This document shows positions 34,080-43,124 of a stretch of 49,008 nt of DNA, piece after piece. The DNA is taken from assembly GCA_021323535.1 (NCBI GenBank), contig JAJONO010000047.1, positions 1 to 49,008 on the forward strand, in the 5' to 3' direction. The first letter of the stretch is position 1, and each line of letters begins with the position of its first letter. The DNA comes from Bacteroidota bacterium (GTDB lineage: Bacteria > Bacteroidota > Bacteroidia > B-17B0 > Aurantibacillaceae). Position numbers and translations under genes: made by a program. The notes beneath the pieces are model-generated. The model searched no databases. It saw only the letters and a list, made by a program, of their open reading frames with translations, and was not told where the DNA came from.

Positions 34080-35069
34080 ATGGTAGATATTAAAGAAATT
34101 AACGAACGTATTCAACGTGAAAGTGCCTTTGTTGACATGCTCACTGTTGAAATGGACAAAGTGATTGTTGGTCAGAAAACGATGGTGGAGCGCCTGTTGA
34201 TAGGGCTTCTCAGTAATGGGCACATTCTCCTGGAAGGTGTTCCAGGACTCGCAAAAACCTTAGCGATCAATACACTCGCTAAGTGCGTTGACGGACAATT
34301 CAGCCGCGTTCAGTTTACCCCCGATCTTTTACCTGCCGACGTTATAGGAACACAGATCTATAACCAGAAACAGGAACAATTCTCGATCCGTAAAGGACCT
34401 ATTTTCGCCAACTTTGTATTAGCTGACGAGATTAACCGTGCCCCGGCAAAAGTTCAGTCGGCACTTCTTGAAGCCATGCAGGAAAAACAAGTTACCATTG
34501 GCGACCAAACATTCAAATTACCAAATCCATTTCTTGTTCTCGCTACCCAAAATCCGGTTGAACAGGAAGGAACATATCCGCTGCCGGAAGCGCAGATGGA
34601 CCGTTTCATGCTTAAGGTCGTGATCGGTTATCCAACGAAAGAAGATGAACGCAAGATCATCACATCAAACATTGGTCCGAATGGAATGCCAACTCCAAAC
34701 AGTATTCTTAAGCCAGATGATATCGTGAAAGCAAGAGCTGTTGTGAAAGATGTTTACATGGACGAAAAAATCGAACGTTACATTGTTGACATTGTATTCG
34801 CTTCACGTTTTCCGAAAGAACACAAGCTGCAGAAATTTGAAGGCTTGATTTCTTATGGCGGGTCGCCTCGCGCAAGTATTAACCTGGCTTTAGCTGCAAA
34901 GGCTTACGCGTTCATCAAACGTCGGGGCTATGTAATTCCTGAAGATGTCCGCGCTATTTGTCTTGACGTTATGAGACATCGTGTTGGTTTAACCTACGAA
35001 GCTGAAGCTGAGAATATCACTTCGGAACATATCGTTACTGAAATTTTAAATACTGTTGAAGTACCATAA
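34080..35069 (+). CDS. moxR: MoxR-family AAA+ ATPase of the Bat locus
   Basis: The 329-residue protein is a complete MoxR ATPase: LEGVPGLAKT (51-60, Walker A), VLADEINRAPAKVQSALLEAMQEK (Walker B and sensor region) and FLVLATQNPVEQEGTYPLPEAQMDRF. MoxR proteins are chaperones or remodellers that work with VWA-domain partners, and those partners (BatA, BatB) are encoded just downstream. It is the first gene of the operon; 79 bp of intergenic sequence with A/T-rich repeats separate it from the DUF58 gene. Confidence 0.95.
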   Translation: MVDIKEINERIQRESAFVDMLTVEMDKVIVGQKTMVERLLIGLLSNGHILLEGVPGLAKTLAINTLAKCVDGQFSRVQFTPDLLPADVIGTQIYNQKQEQFSIRKGPIFANFVLADEINRAPAKVQSALLEAMQEKQVTIGDQTFKLPNPFLVLATQNPVEQEGTYPLPEAQMDRFMLKVVIGYPTKEDERKIITSNIGPNGMPTPNSILKPDDIVKARAVVKDVYMDEKIERYIVDIVFASRFPKEHKLQKFEGLISYGGSPRASINLALAAKAYAFIKRRGYVIPEDVRAICLDVMRHRVGLTYEAEAENITSEHIVTEILNTVEVP

Positions 35070-35073
35070 CAGT

Positions 35074-35143
35074 GATTAGTGTTTAATTATTAGTTTTTAA
35101 TAATTGTATTACTTAAAACTAAACACTCATAACTAAAAACTAA
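35074..35143. repeat. A/T-rich interleaved repeats between moxR and the DUF58 gene
   Basis: The gap contains GATTAGTGTTTA, TTAGTTTTTA and, in inverted form, ACTAAACACTCATAACTAAAAACTAA (split as ACTAAACACTC and ATAACTAAAAACTAA). The TTAGTTTTTA and AGTGTTTA modules pair with their complements, so the RNA could fold. Such elements recall the small dispersed repeats seen elsewhere in the window. Confidence 0.45.
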
Positions 35144-35148
35144 CCTAA

Positions 35149-36015
35149 GTGGAAACCTCTGAGCTATTAAAAAAAGTTCGCAAGATCGAAATTAAGACAC
35201 GTGGCTTAAGCAGCCAGATCTTTTCGGGCGAGTACCATAGCGCCTTCAAGGGCCGTGGCATGGCTTTTTCTGAGGTACGCGAATATACACCAGGTGATGA
35301 TGTACGAACCATTGACTGGAACGTAACAGCCAGATTTAATTCTCCGTTCGTAAAAGTTTTTGAAGAAGAACGTGAACTAAGCGTAGTTCTTCTGGTTGAT
35401 GTAAGCGCGAGTGGTTTGTTCGGAACGCATTCGCAATTCAAGCAAGACCTGGTGACAGAACTTTGTGCCGTAGTTGCTTTCTCAGCTTCTCAGAATAACG
35501 ACAAGATCGGTGTGATCTTTTTCAGTGATAAGATCGAAAAATTTATTCCGCCTAAAAAAGGAAAATCTCACATTCTGAGAATTATCCGCGAGCTTATTGA
35601 ATTCAAACCTGACAATAAACAAACCAACCTTGAAGTTGCACTCAAATACATGACCAACGTTATTAAAAAACGAAGCGTTGTATTTTTAATCAGTGACTTT
35701 TATGCCGATACTAATTATCGCGACGCTCTTAAGATAGCGAATAAAAAACATGATGTTGTTGCATTAAGGATAATTGACAAGACCGAACACGAACTTCCGG
35801 ATGTTGGCCTTATTAAATTACGCGATAACGAAACCGGCAAAATGATATGGGTAAACACCAGCGATAAATCTTTCCGGAAACAGTTTGCTGTTAATCACCT
35901 TAAATTTGAAGATGAGCTAAAAGATATTTTTAATCGCAGCGGAATTGACGCTACAAAAATTCTTACACACGAAAGTTACATCAAACCTTTAATGAACTTA
36001 TTCAAGAACCGTTAA
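35149..36015 (+). CDS. DUF58-domain protein of the Bat locus
   Basis: The 288-residue protein starts at GTG 35149 and has the DUF58 signature GRGMAFSEVREYTPGDDVRTIDW around residues 36-56. It then has FEEERELSVVLLVDVSASG, a VWA-like metal site (DVSAS) in this family. It lacks membrane spans. DUF58 proteins are regularly encoded right after moxR and probably form part of the MoxR-VWA assembly. It ends 1 nt before the TTG start of the next gene. Confidence 0.9.
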   Translation: METSELLKKVRKIEIKTRGLSSQIFSGEYHSAFKGRGMAFSEVREYTPGDDVRTIDWNVTARFNSPFVKVFEEERELSVVLLVDVSASGLFGTHSQFKQDLVTELCAVVAFSASQNNDKIGVIFFSDKIEKFIPPKKGKSHILRIIRELIEFKPDNKQTNLEVALKYMTNVIKKRSVVFLISDFYADTNYRDALKIANKKHDVVALRIIDKTEHELPDVGLIKLRDNETGKMIWVNTSDKSFRKQFAVNHLKFEDELKDIFNRSGIDATKILTHESYIKPLMNLFKNR

Positions 36016-36016
36016 T

Positions 36017-37009
36017 TTGAAGCATCTCCGCTACATATCCTTCCTCATTATTTTATTTTTCGCGAAATCTTTTTTTTCGCAGGAGATAAGAGTCAACGCT
36101 GTTCTGGACACATCAAAGATTCGCATTGGCGAGCAGGTAAAACTGGATCTTTACCTGAATTACAACGGCAACCAGAAAGACTTTAAAATCGACTGGCCAA
36201 ATATTGCCGATACTATCACCGGAAAAGTCGAGGTTATTTCGAAAAGCGCCATCGATACAACTATTCCCGATAAAAATGTTCCATCGGGAATTCAGTACCA
36301 TCAACAGGTTTTTATCAGCGCCTATGATAGTGGGTATTTTGCTATTCCAGGATTTAAGTTCACAGTGAATAACGACACCAACAATATTCTTTCAACCCAA
36401 ACGCTCATTCTTGAGGTTCACACCGTTCCAACCGATACGAGCATTACAAAAACAAAAGACATTAAACCCATCTTCAATGAGCCTTTCAACTGGAAATGGT
36501 ATCTCACCGAAATTTATATTGGAAGCGGAATCATCGTTGCCATTCTCGCCATTATTCTCATTACACGTTATTTCACAAAACGGAACATGAACAAAGTGAT
36601 GGAGCCCGAGAAACCAAAAATTCCTGCACATATCACCGCTCTTGCTTCTCTTGAAAAAATTAAGGCCGATGCCGTCTGGAAGGAAGGGAAAATTAAAGAA
36701 TATTATTCATCCATCTCTGACACCATTCGTTTATACATTGAAGAACGTTACAGCGTAATGGCTCTTGAAAGTACAACTGATGAGATCATGACTGCTTTCA
36801 GAACACAGGTAGTTGATCCTGAAAGTAAAAATAAATTACAACAATTGTTACAGTTATCCGATCTTGTAAAATTCGCGAAAATGATGCCTATTGAGAGTGA
36901 AAACATATTCACACTTCAGAACGCTTTTGATTTTGTGAATGGAACCAAACGCGAAGAAGTTGTAACTCTTCCTGAAACCGAAACCGATAAAACCAATCCT
37001 CCTGCATAA
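36017..37009 (+). CDS. Exported membrane protein of the Bat locus (DUF4381/BatD-like)
   Basis: The protein starts at TTG 36017 and has 330 residues. A signal peptide (YISFLIILFFAKSFFSQ) is followed by a periplasmic beta-rich domain (IRIGEQVKLDLYLNYNG) of about 140 residues. A membrane span near 172-192 (IYIGSGIIVAILAIILITRYF) and a cytoplasmic helical tail follow. The domain recalls a shortened BatD. In other Bacteroidota loci a protein of this shape sits between the DUF58 gene and batA. It ends with a 1-nt overlap into batA. Identity is by context and topology. Confidence 0.65.
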   Translation: MKHLRYISFLIILFFAKSFFSQEIRVNAVLDTSKIRIGEQVKLDLYLNYNGNQKDFKIDWPNIADTITGKVEVISKSAIDTTIPDKNVPSGIQYHQQVFISAYDSGYFAIPGFKFTVNNDTNNILSTQTLILEVHTVPTDTSITKTKDIKPIFNEPFNWKWYLTEIYIGSGIIVAILAIILITRYFTKRNMNKVMEPEKPKIPAHITALASLEKIKADAVWKEGKIKEYYSSISDTIRLYIEERYSVMALESTTDEIMTAFRTQVVDPESKNKLQQLLQLSDLVKFAKMMPIESENIFTLQNAFDFVNGTKREEVVTLPETETDKTNPPA

Positions 37010-38019
37010 TGTTAGATTACTTTGAAGACATACAGTTTGCCGAAAAGCATTGGTTCTGGTTGATGCTGGTTCTTCCGGTAATGATTGGCTGGTACATCTG
37101 GCGCGTAAAAAAACTGGAAGGTGAAGTGAATTTCTCATCTTTCACTTTATTTAAAGGAATTAAAACGTCGATGAGGGCAAAATTCCGCCACAGTTTATTT
37201 GTTCTTCGTATTCTCGCCTTCGCGTTTATGATCGCCGCTCTTGCCCGTCCGCAATCACGCAGCAGCTGGAAAGACAGTAAAACAGAAGGTATTGATATTG
37301 TGGTAAGCCTGGACTTATCGCTTTCCATGCTTGCAAAAGATTTTAAGCCTAACCGTATGGAAGTTGCGAAAAAAGTAGTTCAGGATTTTATTGATGCCCG
37401 CCCTAACGATCGCATAGGTCTCGTAACCTTTGGCGGCGTAGCTTTTACCCAATGCCCTCTTACCAGCGACCATAAAGTATTAAAGAACATGTTCCCACAG
37501 ATCAAAGCCGGATCGCTTGACCAGGGAACTGCCATCGGACTTGGATTAGCAACTGCGGTGGCGCGTATCAAAGAAAGTAAAGCTAAAAGCAAAGTTGTTA
37601 TTTTAATTTCCGATGGTGTTAACAATGCCGGTGAAATTGCGCCAATGACCGCCGGAGAACTTGCAAAAACATTCGATGTCCGTGTGTATTGTATTGGAAC
37701 AGGTTCTAGAGGAAAAGCGTTACAGCCTGTTGCGATATACGCGCAGGGCGAATACGAATACGATTACGTGGATGTGGAAATCGATGAGAAAGTAATGACA
37801 GACATTGCGGATATGACAGGCGGAAAATATTTCAGGGCTACCAATACCGAAAGTTTAAAAAACATCTGTAAAGAAATCGACAAGCTGGAAAAAACTATTA
37901 TCAGTGAAAAAAGCTTCACTAATAAAGCAGAACATTTTTTACCACTGGCGATTACCGCCGCTATTTTATTATTACTTGAATTTGTTTTACGTTTCACTGT
38001 TTTCAGAGCTGTGCCATAA
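37009..38019 (+). CDS. batA: BatA, VWA-domain membrane protein
   Basis: The 336-residue protein has two N-terminal spans (about 15-31 and 62-80), a VWA domain with a complete MIDAS start DLSLS (Asp102, Ser104, Ser106), and a C-terminal span (LPLAITAAILLLLEFVLRF). The order two spans, VWA, one span is the BatA/BatB layout. Bat proteins were named for Bacteroides aerotolerance; their molecular role is not settled. It overlaps its neighbours on both sides by 1 nt, so the locus is tightly coupled. Confidence 0.93.
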   Translation: MLDYFEDIQFAEKHWFWLMLVLPVMIGWYIWRVKKLEGEVNFSSFTLFKGIKTSMRAKFRHSLFVLRILAFAFMIAALARPQSRSSWKDSKTEGIDIVVSLDLSLSMLAKDFKPNRMEVAKKVVQDFIDARPNDRIGLVTFGGVAFTQCPLTSDHKVLKNMFPQIKAGSLDQGTAIGLGLATAVARIKESKAKSKVVILISDGVNNAGEIAPMTAGELAKTFDVRVYCIGTGSRGKALQPVAIYAQGEYEYDYVDVEIDEKVMTDIADMTGGKYFRATNTESLKNICKEIDKLEKTIISEKSFTNKAEHFLPLAITAAILLLLEFVLRFTVFRAVP

Positions 38020-39059
38020 TGTTTAAGTTCGAACATCATATTTATTTTTACGCGTTCTGCGCTTTGCCGCTGATGATGGTGCTTGTGCTTTTATATTTCT
38101 ACAGTAGAAAAAAGAAACTGAAGAAACTTGGGAACCCTGAACTCATTAAACAACTCACGCCCTACTCCGCCAAACGTAAAAGAATTATTAAGGTCATTAT
38201 TTTCTCTGTGGCTTTTTCAAGCCTAATACTTGCCTTGTGTAATTTACAAACCGGGAGTAAACTTACGGAAGTAAAACGCGAAGGCGCCGACATCATTGTT
38301 TGTATCGACGTAAGTAATTCTATGCTGGCGAAAGACCTCGAGCCTAATCGTCTTACTGCTGCCAAACTCGCGTTGGAAAAAATGATCAATAGTCTTGAAG
38401 GCGATCGTCTTGGACTTATCATTTTCGCTGGTGAAGCTTATGTGCAATTACCCATCACCACCGATTACGGCGCTGCTAAAATATTCCTTGAATCCATTCA
38501 AACAGGAATGGTTCCTGTTCAGGGAACAAATATTGAAGCCGCTATTAATAAAGCAAGTGAATCGTTCAGTAACGACCTTGGAAAAAACAAAGCCATCATC
38601 CTGATTACAGATGGTGAAAATCATGAATCAGAAGCTGTGGAAGCTGCCGAAATTGCCGGTAAAAAAGGTATCATGATCAACACTATCGGTATTGGTTCTG
38701 AACAGGGAGTTCCTATTCCTCTTATTGAAAATGGCGTGGATAAAGGTTACCGAAAAGACAAGAACGGGCAAACTGTCATAACAAAATTAAATTCCGATCT
38801 CCTCAAAACCATTGCAGGAAAAGCCAATGGCGTTTATGTACAGGCAAGCAAAGCCGATGTTGGTTTAGGAGCAGTATTAAATAAGATCAATCAACTGGAT
38901 AAAGCACAGCTCGAAGAAAAAATGTATACTGATTACGAGGATCAGTTCCAATGGTTCATTGGCTTGGCGCTCGTACTTTTCTTCATCGAGTTTTTAATCA
39001 GCGAGCGTTTGAGTGAGTGGTATAAAAAATTAAACCTGTTTAACAATGACGCTAAATAA
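38019..39059 (+). CDS. batB: BatB, VWA-domain membrane protein
   Basis: The 346-residue protein shows the same layout as BatA: N-terminal spans (about 9-27, 57-75), a VWA domain with IDVSNS (Asp97, Ser99, Ser101) and a C-terminal span near 312-330. The two are diverged paralogues, sharing (S/N)SMLAKD(F/L)(K/E)PNR after the metal site. It would sit in the inner membrane and interact with BatA and MoxR. It overlaps BatC by 14 nt. Confidence 0.93.
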   Translation: MFKFEHHIYFYAFCALPLMMVLVLLYFYSRKKKLKKLGNPELIKQLTPYSAKRKRIIKVIIFSVAFSSLILALCNLQTGSKLTEVKREGADIIVCIDVSNSMLAKDLEPNRLTAAKLALEKMINSLEGDRLGLIIFAGEAYVQLPITTDYGAAKIFLESIQTGMVPVQGTNIEAAINKASESFSNDLGKNKAIILITDGENHESEAVEAAEIAGKKGIMINTIGIGSEQGVPIPLIENGVDKGYRKDKNGQTVITKLNSDLLKTIAGKANGVYVQASKADVGLGAVLNKINQLDKAQLEEKMYTDYEDQFQWFIGLALVLFFIEFLISERLSEWYKKLNLFNNDAK

Positions 39060-39759
39060 ATTATATTTTTTCTTTGCCTTCTTTATTGCAGCGTTTGGTT
39101 TAAAAGCGCAGGAAGACGCTGAGAACATCTACGACGGGAACAAATATTATCATAGCGGGAAAGTTCCTCAATCGGCCGAATATTACAGGAACGCGTTAAA
39201 GAAAAATCCATCTAACGCGAAAGCGCATTTTAATCTTGGAAACTCTATTTATAAAAGTGCCTTTGAAGTACGCAACAGCAAAGAGAATTTTATCCAGGGA
39301 GGAAAAAAAGTAACCCCTGATTCGCTTGCCAATTTAATGTTCGGAGAAGCCGCTCAGAGTTTTGCCCAGGTTGCCAATTCTGTTTCAAATAAAGACACTC
39401 TCCATCAGGCATGGCACAACATTGGCAATTGCTACATGCAACAAAAAGAATGGCAGAATGCTGTTGATGCTTATAAAAAATCGCTTAAGTTCAATCCTAA
39501 GGACGAAGAAACACGATACAATTTAGCCTACGCGTTAAAACATATTCCAAAAGATAAAAAAGGTGGTGGAGGCAGCAGCAACCCTAAAGAAGAAGACAAA
39601 AAAGATAAGGATAAAAACTCCGGAAAGAAAAGTGACATGAACAAAGATCAGGCGGAACAAATGCTAAAGGCCCTGATGCACGATGAAAAAAAATTACAGG
39701 AGCGCCGTAAACAAAAACAGGACGATCCATCCAATACAACAGTTGAGAAGGACTGGTAA
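39046..39759 (+). CDS. batC: BatC, exported TPR protein
   Basis: The 237-residue protein has a signal peptide (KLYFFFAFFIAAFGLKAQ) and two or three TPR motifs (YYRNALKKNPSNAKAHFNLGNSIY, and AWHNIGNCYMQQKEWQNAVDAYKKSLKFNP at about 125-155, given here as landmarks). The C-terminal 60 residues are extremely rich in Lys, Asp and Ser (PKEEDKKDKDKNSGKKSD). That matches the BatC pattern. It overlaps batB by 14 nt, and a 60-bp gap without visible features follows before batD. Confidence 0.88.
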   Translation: MTLNKLYFFFAFFIAAFGLKAQEDAENIYDGNKYYHSGKVPQSAEYYRNALKKNPSNAKAHFNLGNSIYKSAFEVRNSKENFIQGGKKVTPDSLANLMFGEAAQSFAQVANSVSNKDTLHQAWHNIGNCYMQQKEWQNAVDAYKKSLKFNPKDEETRYNLAYALKHIPKDKKGGGGSSNPKEEDKKDKDKNSGKKSDMNKDQAEQMLKALMHDEKKLQERRKQKQDDPSNTTVEKDW

Positions 39760-39819
39760 GCGTTAAAAAAATCAAAAAAGAAATTCATCGCTCAAAATTT
39801 AACTAACTTAAATCCATAA

Positions 39820-41601
39820 ATGAAAACACGATCAAATAGAATATTACTCTCGATAGTATTTGTTCTATTGGCTGGTTTTTATTTCGCGCAGGAAGTTTAC
39901 ACACAAGTAAGCTCCAAAAAAGTTCAGGTAGGCGTTCCTTTCGAATTTGTTCTTGTAATAAAAGTCAATGCTAATTCTTATACGCCTCCAAACTTTAAAG
40001 ATTTCGAAGGCTCTGGTCCTTTCCAGAGCAGCATGAGCCAGAACATCAACGGGGTAGTGACTTCACAGATTAATCTATCCTGGAGCCTCGCTGCACGTAA
40101 AGAAGGGAAGTACACTATTGGTCCTGCCGTGGTTATGGCTGGTAACCAGAAATACGAAACAGCTCCAATTACCATTGAGGTTACCAAAGGTGCGCCTTCA
40201 CAACAAAGTGGATCATCGGGATCAGACATGAACACTGATGTGAAAGTAACAGACGGAGAAATCTTCATTAAAACAGTTCCTACAAAAACAAAATTATACG
40301 TTGGCGAACAACTTGTTATTACTCACAAATTATTCAGCCGTCTTAGCCTGGTGGGCATGAAAAAATATGACGCTCCGGTATTCGATGGATTCTGGACAAA
40401 AAAATTAGATGTTCCAAATACGGCAGTACAAGAGAACATTGATGGCGTTGCATATCTTACAGCAGAAATCGAAAAACATTTGCTTTATGCCAACTCTCCC
40501 GGAAAAAAAACAATTAAAGTAATTGCGCCTACTTATGTAGTTAGAAAAGTTTCCAATAAAAAACCCAGAAGCTTCTGGGAACAGTTTTTAGGTGGTCAGC
40601 AATACGAAGACATTGAAGTGAAAGCAAAAAGCAGCGCTCTCACCGTTGAAGTCCTTCCTTTACCTGAAGAAGGAAAGCCTGCTAACTTTAACGGCGCCGT
40701 TGGTAAATTAAATTACAAGATTGAAACCAACACGCAGACATTAAAAGCGAACGAAGCCCTCAATTTAAAAATTACCATTTCGGGAAACGGCAACTTCCCA
40801 CTCATTGATGCCCCGAAATTAAATTTACCTGAGGGATTTGAAACTTACGATCCTAAAGTGAATGAAGGTAACGGCTCAAAATCGTTCGATTATCTTATTA
40901 TTCCAAGACAGGAAGGAGAATTTATTTTAAAGGATCTTGACTTTAGCTATTTTAACAGCGAGACAAAAAAATATTCTACTATTCCCTCGCCGGAAATGAA
41001 GATCACTGTGCTTCCTCCCGATCCAAACAGTACCGGCGCACAGGTTTACACACCACAGAATACAGTGAAAGAAACCGAGAACGACATTCGTTACATTAAA
41101 AAAGGAAACTTCGAACTTCAGAAATCAGAAACAGAATTTTTTAATTCTTTCGGACATATAGCTTTAATGGCAGGTTCGGTTTTGATGTTGATCGCCGCTT
41201 TGATCCTAAGGAGGAATTATATTAAAAACAACAGCGATCTTGGAATGGTTCTTGAGCGCAAGGCGGCAAAAGTGGCTAAAAAACAATTGGCTCATGCCGA
41301 AAAATTAATGCAGCAGAATAAAAAAGATGAATTCTATACGGAGATCCTGAATGCGATTAACAGTTACCTTGGGCATAAACTTCATATTCCTGTTGCCGAT
41401 CTTTCGAGAGAAACCATTCAAAAGACTTTATTAGCAAAACATGTTGACGGAAATTACATTCTGAAAGTATTATCAACCATTGAAACGAGTGAGTACGCCA
41501 AATACGCGCCTGGAGCAGTAAGCGGCGATCTTAAAACGGTTTACAATGACACCATTGGTTTAGTAACCGGATTAGAAGGGCAATTAAATAAGAAGGCATA
41601 A
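39820..41601 (+). CDS. batD: BatD, oxygen-tolerance membrane protein
   Basis: The 593-residue protein has a signal peptide (LLSIVFVLLAGFYFAQE) and a long periplasmic region made of repeated beta-rich domains, for instance FEFVLVIKVNANSYTPPNFKDF and a repeat at about 160-260. One span near 446-465 (IALMAGSVLMLIAALILRR) and a helical cytoplasmic tail follow. This is the BatD layout (PF13584-type oxygen tolerance). BatD is the usual fourth Bat protein and ends 1 nt before batE. Confidence 0.9.
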   Translation: MKTRSNRILLSIVFVLLAGFYFAQEVYTQVSSKKVQVGVPFEFVLVIKVNANSYTPPNFKDFEGSGPFQSSMSQNINGVVTSQINLSWSLAARKEGKYTIGPAVVMAGNQKYETAPITIEVTKGAPSQQSGSSGSDMNTDVKVTDGEIFIKTVPTKTKLYVGEQLVITHKLFSRLSLVGMKKYDAPVFDGFWTKKLDVPNTAVQENIDGVAYLTAEIEKHLLYANSPGKKTIKVIAPTYVVRKVSNKKPRSFWEQFLGGQQYEDIEVKAKSSALTVEVLPLPEEGKPANFNGAVGKLNYKIETNTQTLKANEALNLKITISGNGNFPLIDAPKLNLPEGFETYDPKVNEGNGSKSFDYLIIPRQEGEFILKDLDFSYFNSETKKYSTIPSPEMKITVLPPDPNSTGAQVYTPQNTVKETENDIRYIKKGNFELQKSETEFFNSFGHIALMAGSVLMLIAALILRRNYIKNNSDLGMVLERKAAKVAKKQLAHAEKLMQQNKKDEFYTEILNAINSYLGHKLHIPVADLSRETIQKTLLAKHVDGNYILKVLSTIETSEYAKYAPGAVSGDLKTVYNDTIGLVTGLEGQLNKKA

Positions 41602-41602
41602 A

Positions 41603-42352
41603 ATGAAAAAGTATTCTTACATATTGTTTTTTGCTTTGATCTTTACCACAAAGATCTTTGGTAACGACCTTTTACAGAAAGCTGAAAAGGCTTACGATTC
41701 TAAAAAATACAAAGAGGCGATTACACAATATGAACAACTCTTAAAAGACGGATTCAAATCGTATGAGTTGTATTTTAATCTGGGTAATTCTTATTTCCGC
41801 GATAAGCAGTTAGGTAAGGCTATTTACAACTACGAACTTGCGAGGAAATTAAATCCGAATGATGAAGATGTACGTATCAATCTTGGTATTGCAACTTCAA
41901 AGACCATTGATAAAATTGACTCGAAAGAAAATTTCTTTATAAGTGCTGTAAAATCCAATCTTTTGTCGTCGTTCACAACTACCGGCTGGGCCTGGATCAG
42001 TATTTCCTGTGTGATTGTTCTCTGCTTATTCATTTATCTTTTCGTCAGCACCGGAAACATGATCTTTAAACGTATTTCGTTCTTAATGATCTTAGCTTTG
42101 GTGATCGGATCGATCTCAACATATTTTCTTGGTTACTCTGCTTTAAAATCAAAATACGATAACAAGTTCGCCATTATCACTGTAAAAGAAACTAAGATCA
42201 TGAACGAGCCCACTGCAACTGCCTCTTCAAAATTCTCACTTCACGAAGGCACCAAGATCCGCATTGTTGATAATAACGGCGACTGGGTACTTATTAAGTT
42301 AGATAATGGTAACGAAGGCTGGGTGAAGTTACCTGATCTGGGGATTATATAA
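41603..42352 (+). CDS. batE: BatE, TPR and SH3 protein
   Basis: The 249-residue protein has a signal peptide (YSYILFFALIFTTKIFGN) and N-terminal TPRs (YELYFNLGNSYFRDKQLGKAIYNYELARKLNP as adjacent segments). Two membrane spans (about 127-150 and 155-177) and a C-terminal SH3b-type domain (FSLHEGTKIRIVDNNGDWVLIKL) complete the usual BatE order. It ends the operon: no gene follows for 173 bp on this strand. Confidence 0.9.
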   Translation: MKKYSYILFFALIFTTKIFGNDLLQKAEKAYDSKKYKEAITQYEQLLKDGFKSYELYFNLGNSYFRDKQLGKAIYNYELARKLNPNDEDVRINLGIATSKTIDKIDSKENFFISAVKSNLLSSFTTTGWAWISISCVIVLCLFIYLFVSTGNMIFKRISFLMILALVIGSISTYFLGYSALKSKYDNKFAIITVKETKIMNEPTATASSKFSLHEGTKIRIVDNNGDWVLIKLDNGNEGWVKLPDLGII

Positions 42353-42364
42353 ACTCTTACCTAT

Positions 42365-42389
42365 CAGGGCCACCCTGAGCGCAGTCGAA
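42365..42389. repeat. CAGGG-CCA-CCCTG hairpin and CTGAGCGCAGTCGAA repeat
   Basis: Just after batE, CAGGG (42365-42369) and CCCTG (42373-42377) form a small hairpin, and CTGAGCGCAGTCGAA (42375-42389) is the exact complement of the element at 176-190. The rest of 42353-42525 shows no gene and no clear T-run terminator. Confidence 0.55.
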
Positions 42390-42525
42390 GGGGCGATTTT
42401 CAATTCTATTTACCGCTGAGAAATCTGAAAAGCAGAATAATTAAAATATATGGACGTGGGAATAATAGGAGAAATAATTGGCGAGATAATCGTCAGATTC
42501 TGTCATACTCTTATTTAATAACACC

Positions 42526-43014
42526 CTATCTTTTTCCCGCAGACCACTTCGGTTCCATCAACGTAACCATTTTTACTTTGGAATATTTTACCTCGCAATG
42601 TAATTGGTAGGCTGGTAAATGCCATTTTACCCAACCTGTCTGGTTGTTTGCACTGTATCCCATTCCTGTTTCATTGGGCTTTCCATATGCTTTTATTGCG
42701 GCATTAATATCAGAATCCGCTTTCAGAATTTTGTCTACCTGATAAGGAAAAACATCTCCTTCTCTTGTAGTATATAACACCCACATCGTTTTAAGCGTAT
42801 CGTTCTTGAATGAAAACTGGAGGCCATTATTATACCCTGAATAATAACCTTCTGTTTTTGTCGGAGCAACCTTAATTCCCCAATTTTTAAGATGACCAAA
42901 TACCTCTGTTTTCGTTTTTCCCATCAATATCTTAAGATCAATTTGTTTCTGAGTGAAAGAAGTAGCAATGCAAAACTGCATCAGCACAATAAAGATTTGA
43001 AATATTCTTTTCAT
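42526..43014 (-). CDS. Small exported protein of unknown function
   Basis: The 162-residue protein has a signal peptide (IFQIFIVLMQFCIATSFTQ) and a soluble domain of about 140 residues with KTKTEVFGHLKNWGIKVAP and many Lys, Trp and Tyr residues. No known motif or lipobox is clear. It stands alone on the minus strand between batE and the terminator of dnaJ, so it needs its own promoter. The family was not recognised. Confidence 0.6.
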   Translation of the reverse strand: MKRIFQIFIVLMQFCIATSFTQKQIDLKILMGKTKTEVFGHLKNWGIKVAPTKTEGYYSGYNNGLQFSFKNDTLKTMWVLYTTREGDVFPYQVDKILKADSDINAAIKAYGKPNETGMGYSANNQTGWVKWHLPAYQLHCEVKYSKVKMVTLMEPKWSAGKR

Positions 43015-43030
43015 AGGGGCTAATATAAAA

Positions 43031-43063
43031 AATAAGGGCTTAAATTTCTTTAAACCCCTTATT
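43031..43063 (-). terminator. Intrinsic terminator of the grpE-dnaJ operon
   Basis: On the minus strand AATAAGGGGTTTAAA, a short loop and TTTAAGCCCTTATT form a long stem with one mismatch, followed by TTTTTTATATT. It lies 11 nt after the second stop codon following dnaJ and closes that transcript. Confidence 0.8.
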
Positions 43064-43124
43064 CATTTATGATTTATTTCTCTGCGAACTCAGCTTCCTT
43101 TTCGTCTGCGAAAACGTGTTCAGA

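Noticed and set aside
42353-42525. A small gene or terminator between batE and the exported unknown
   Set aside because: No frame with a credible start or composition, and no stem followed by a T-run; only the repeat-type hairpin was found.
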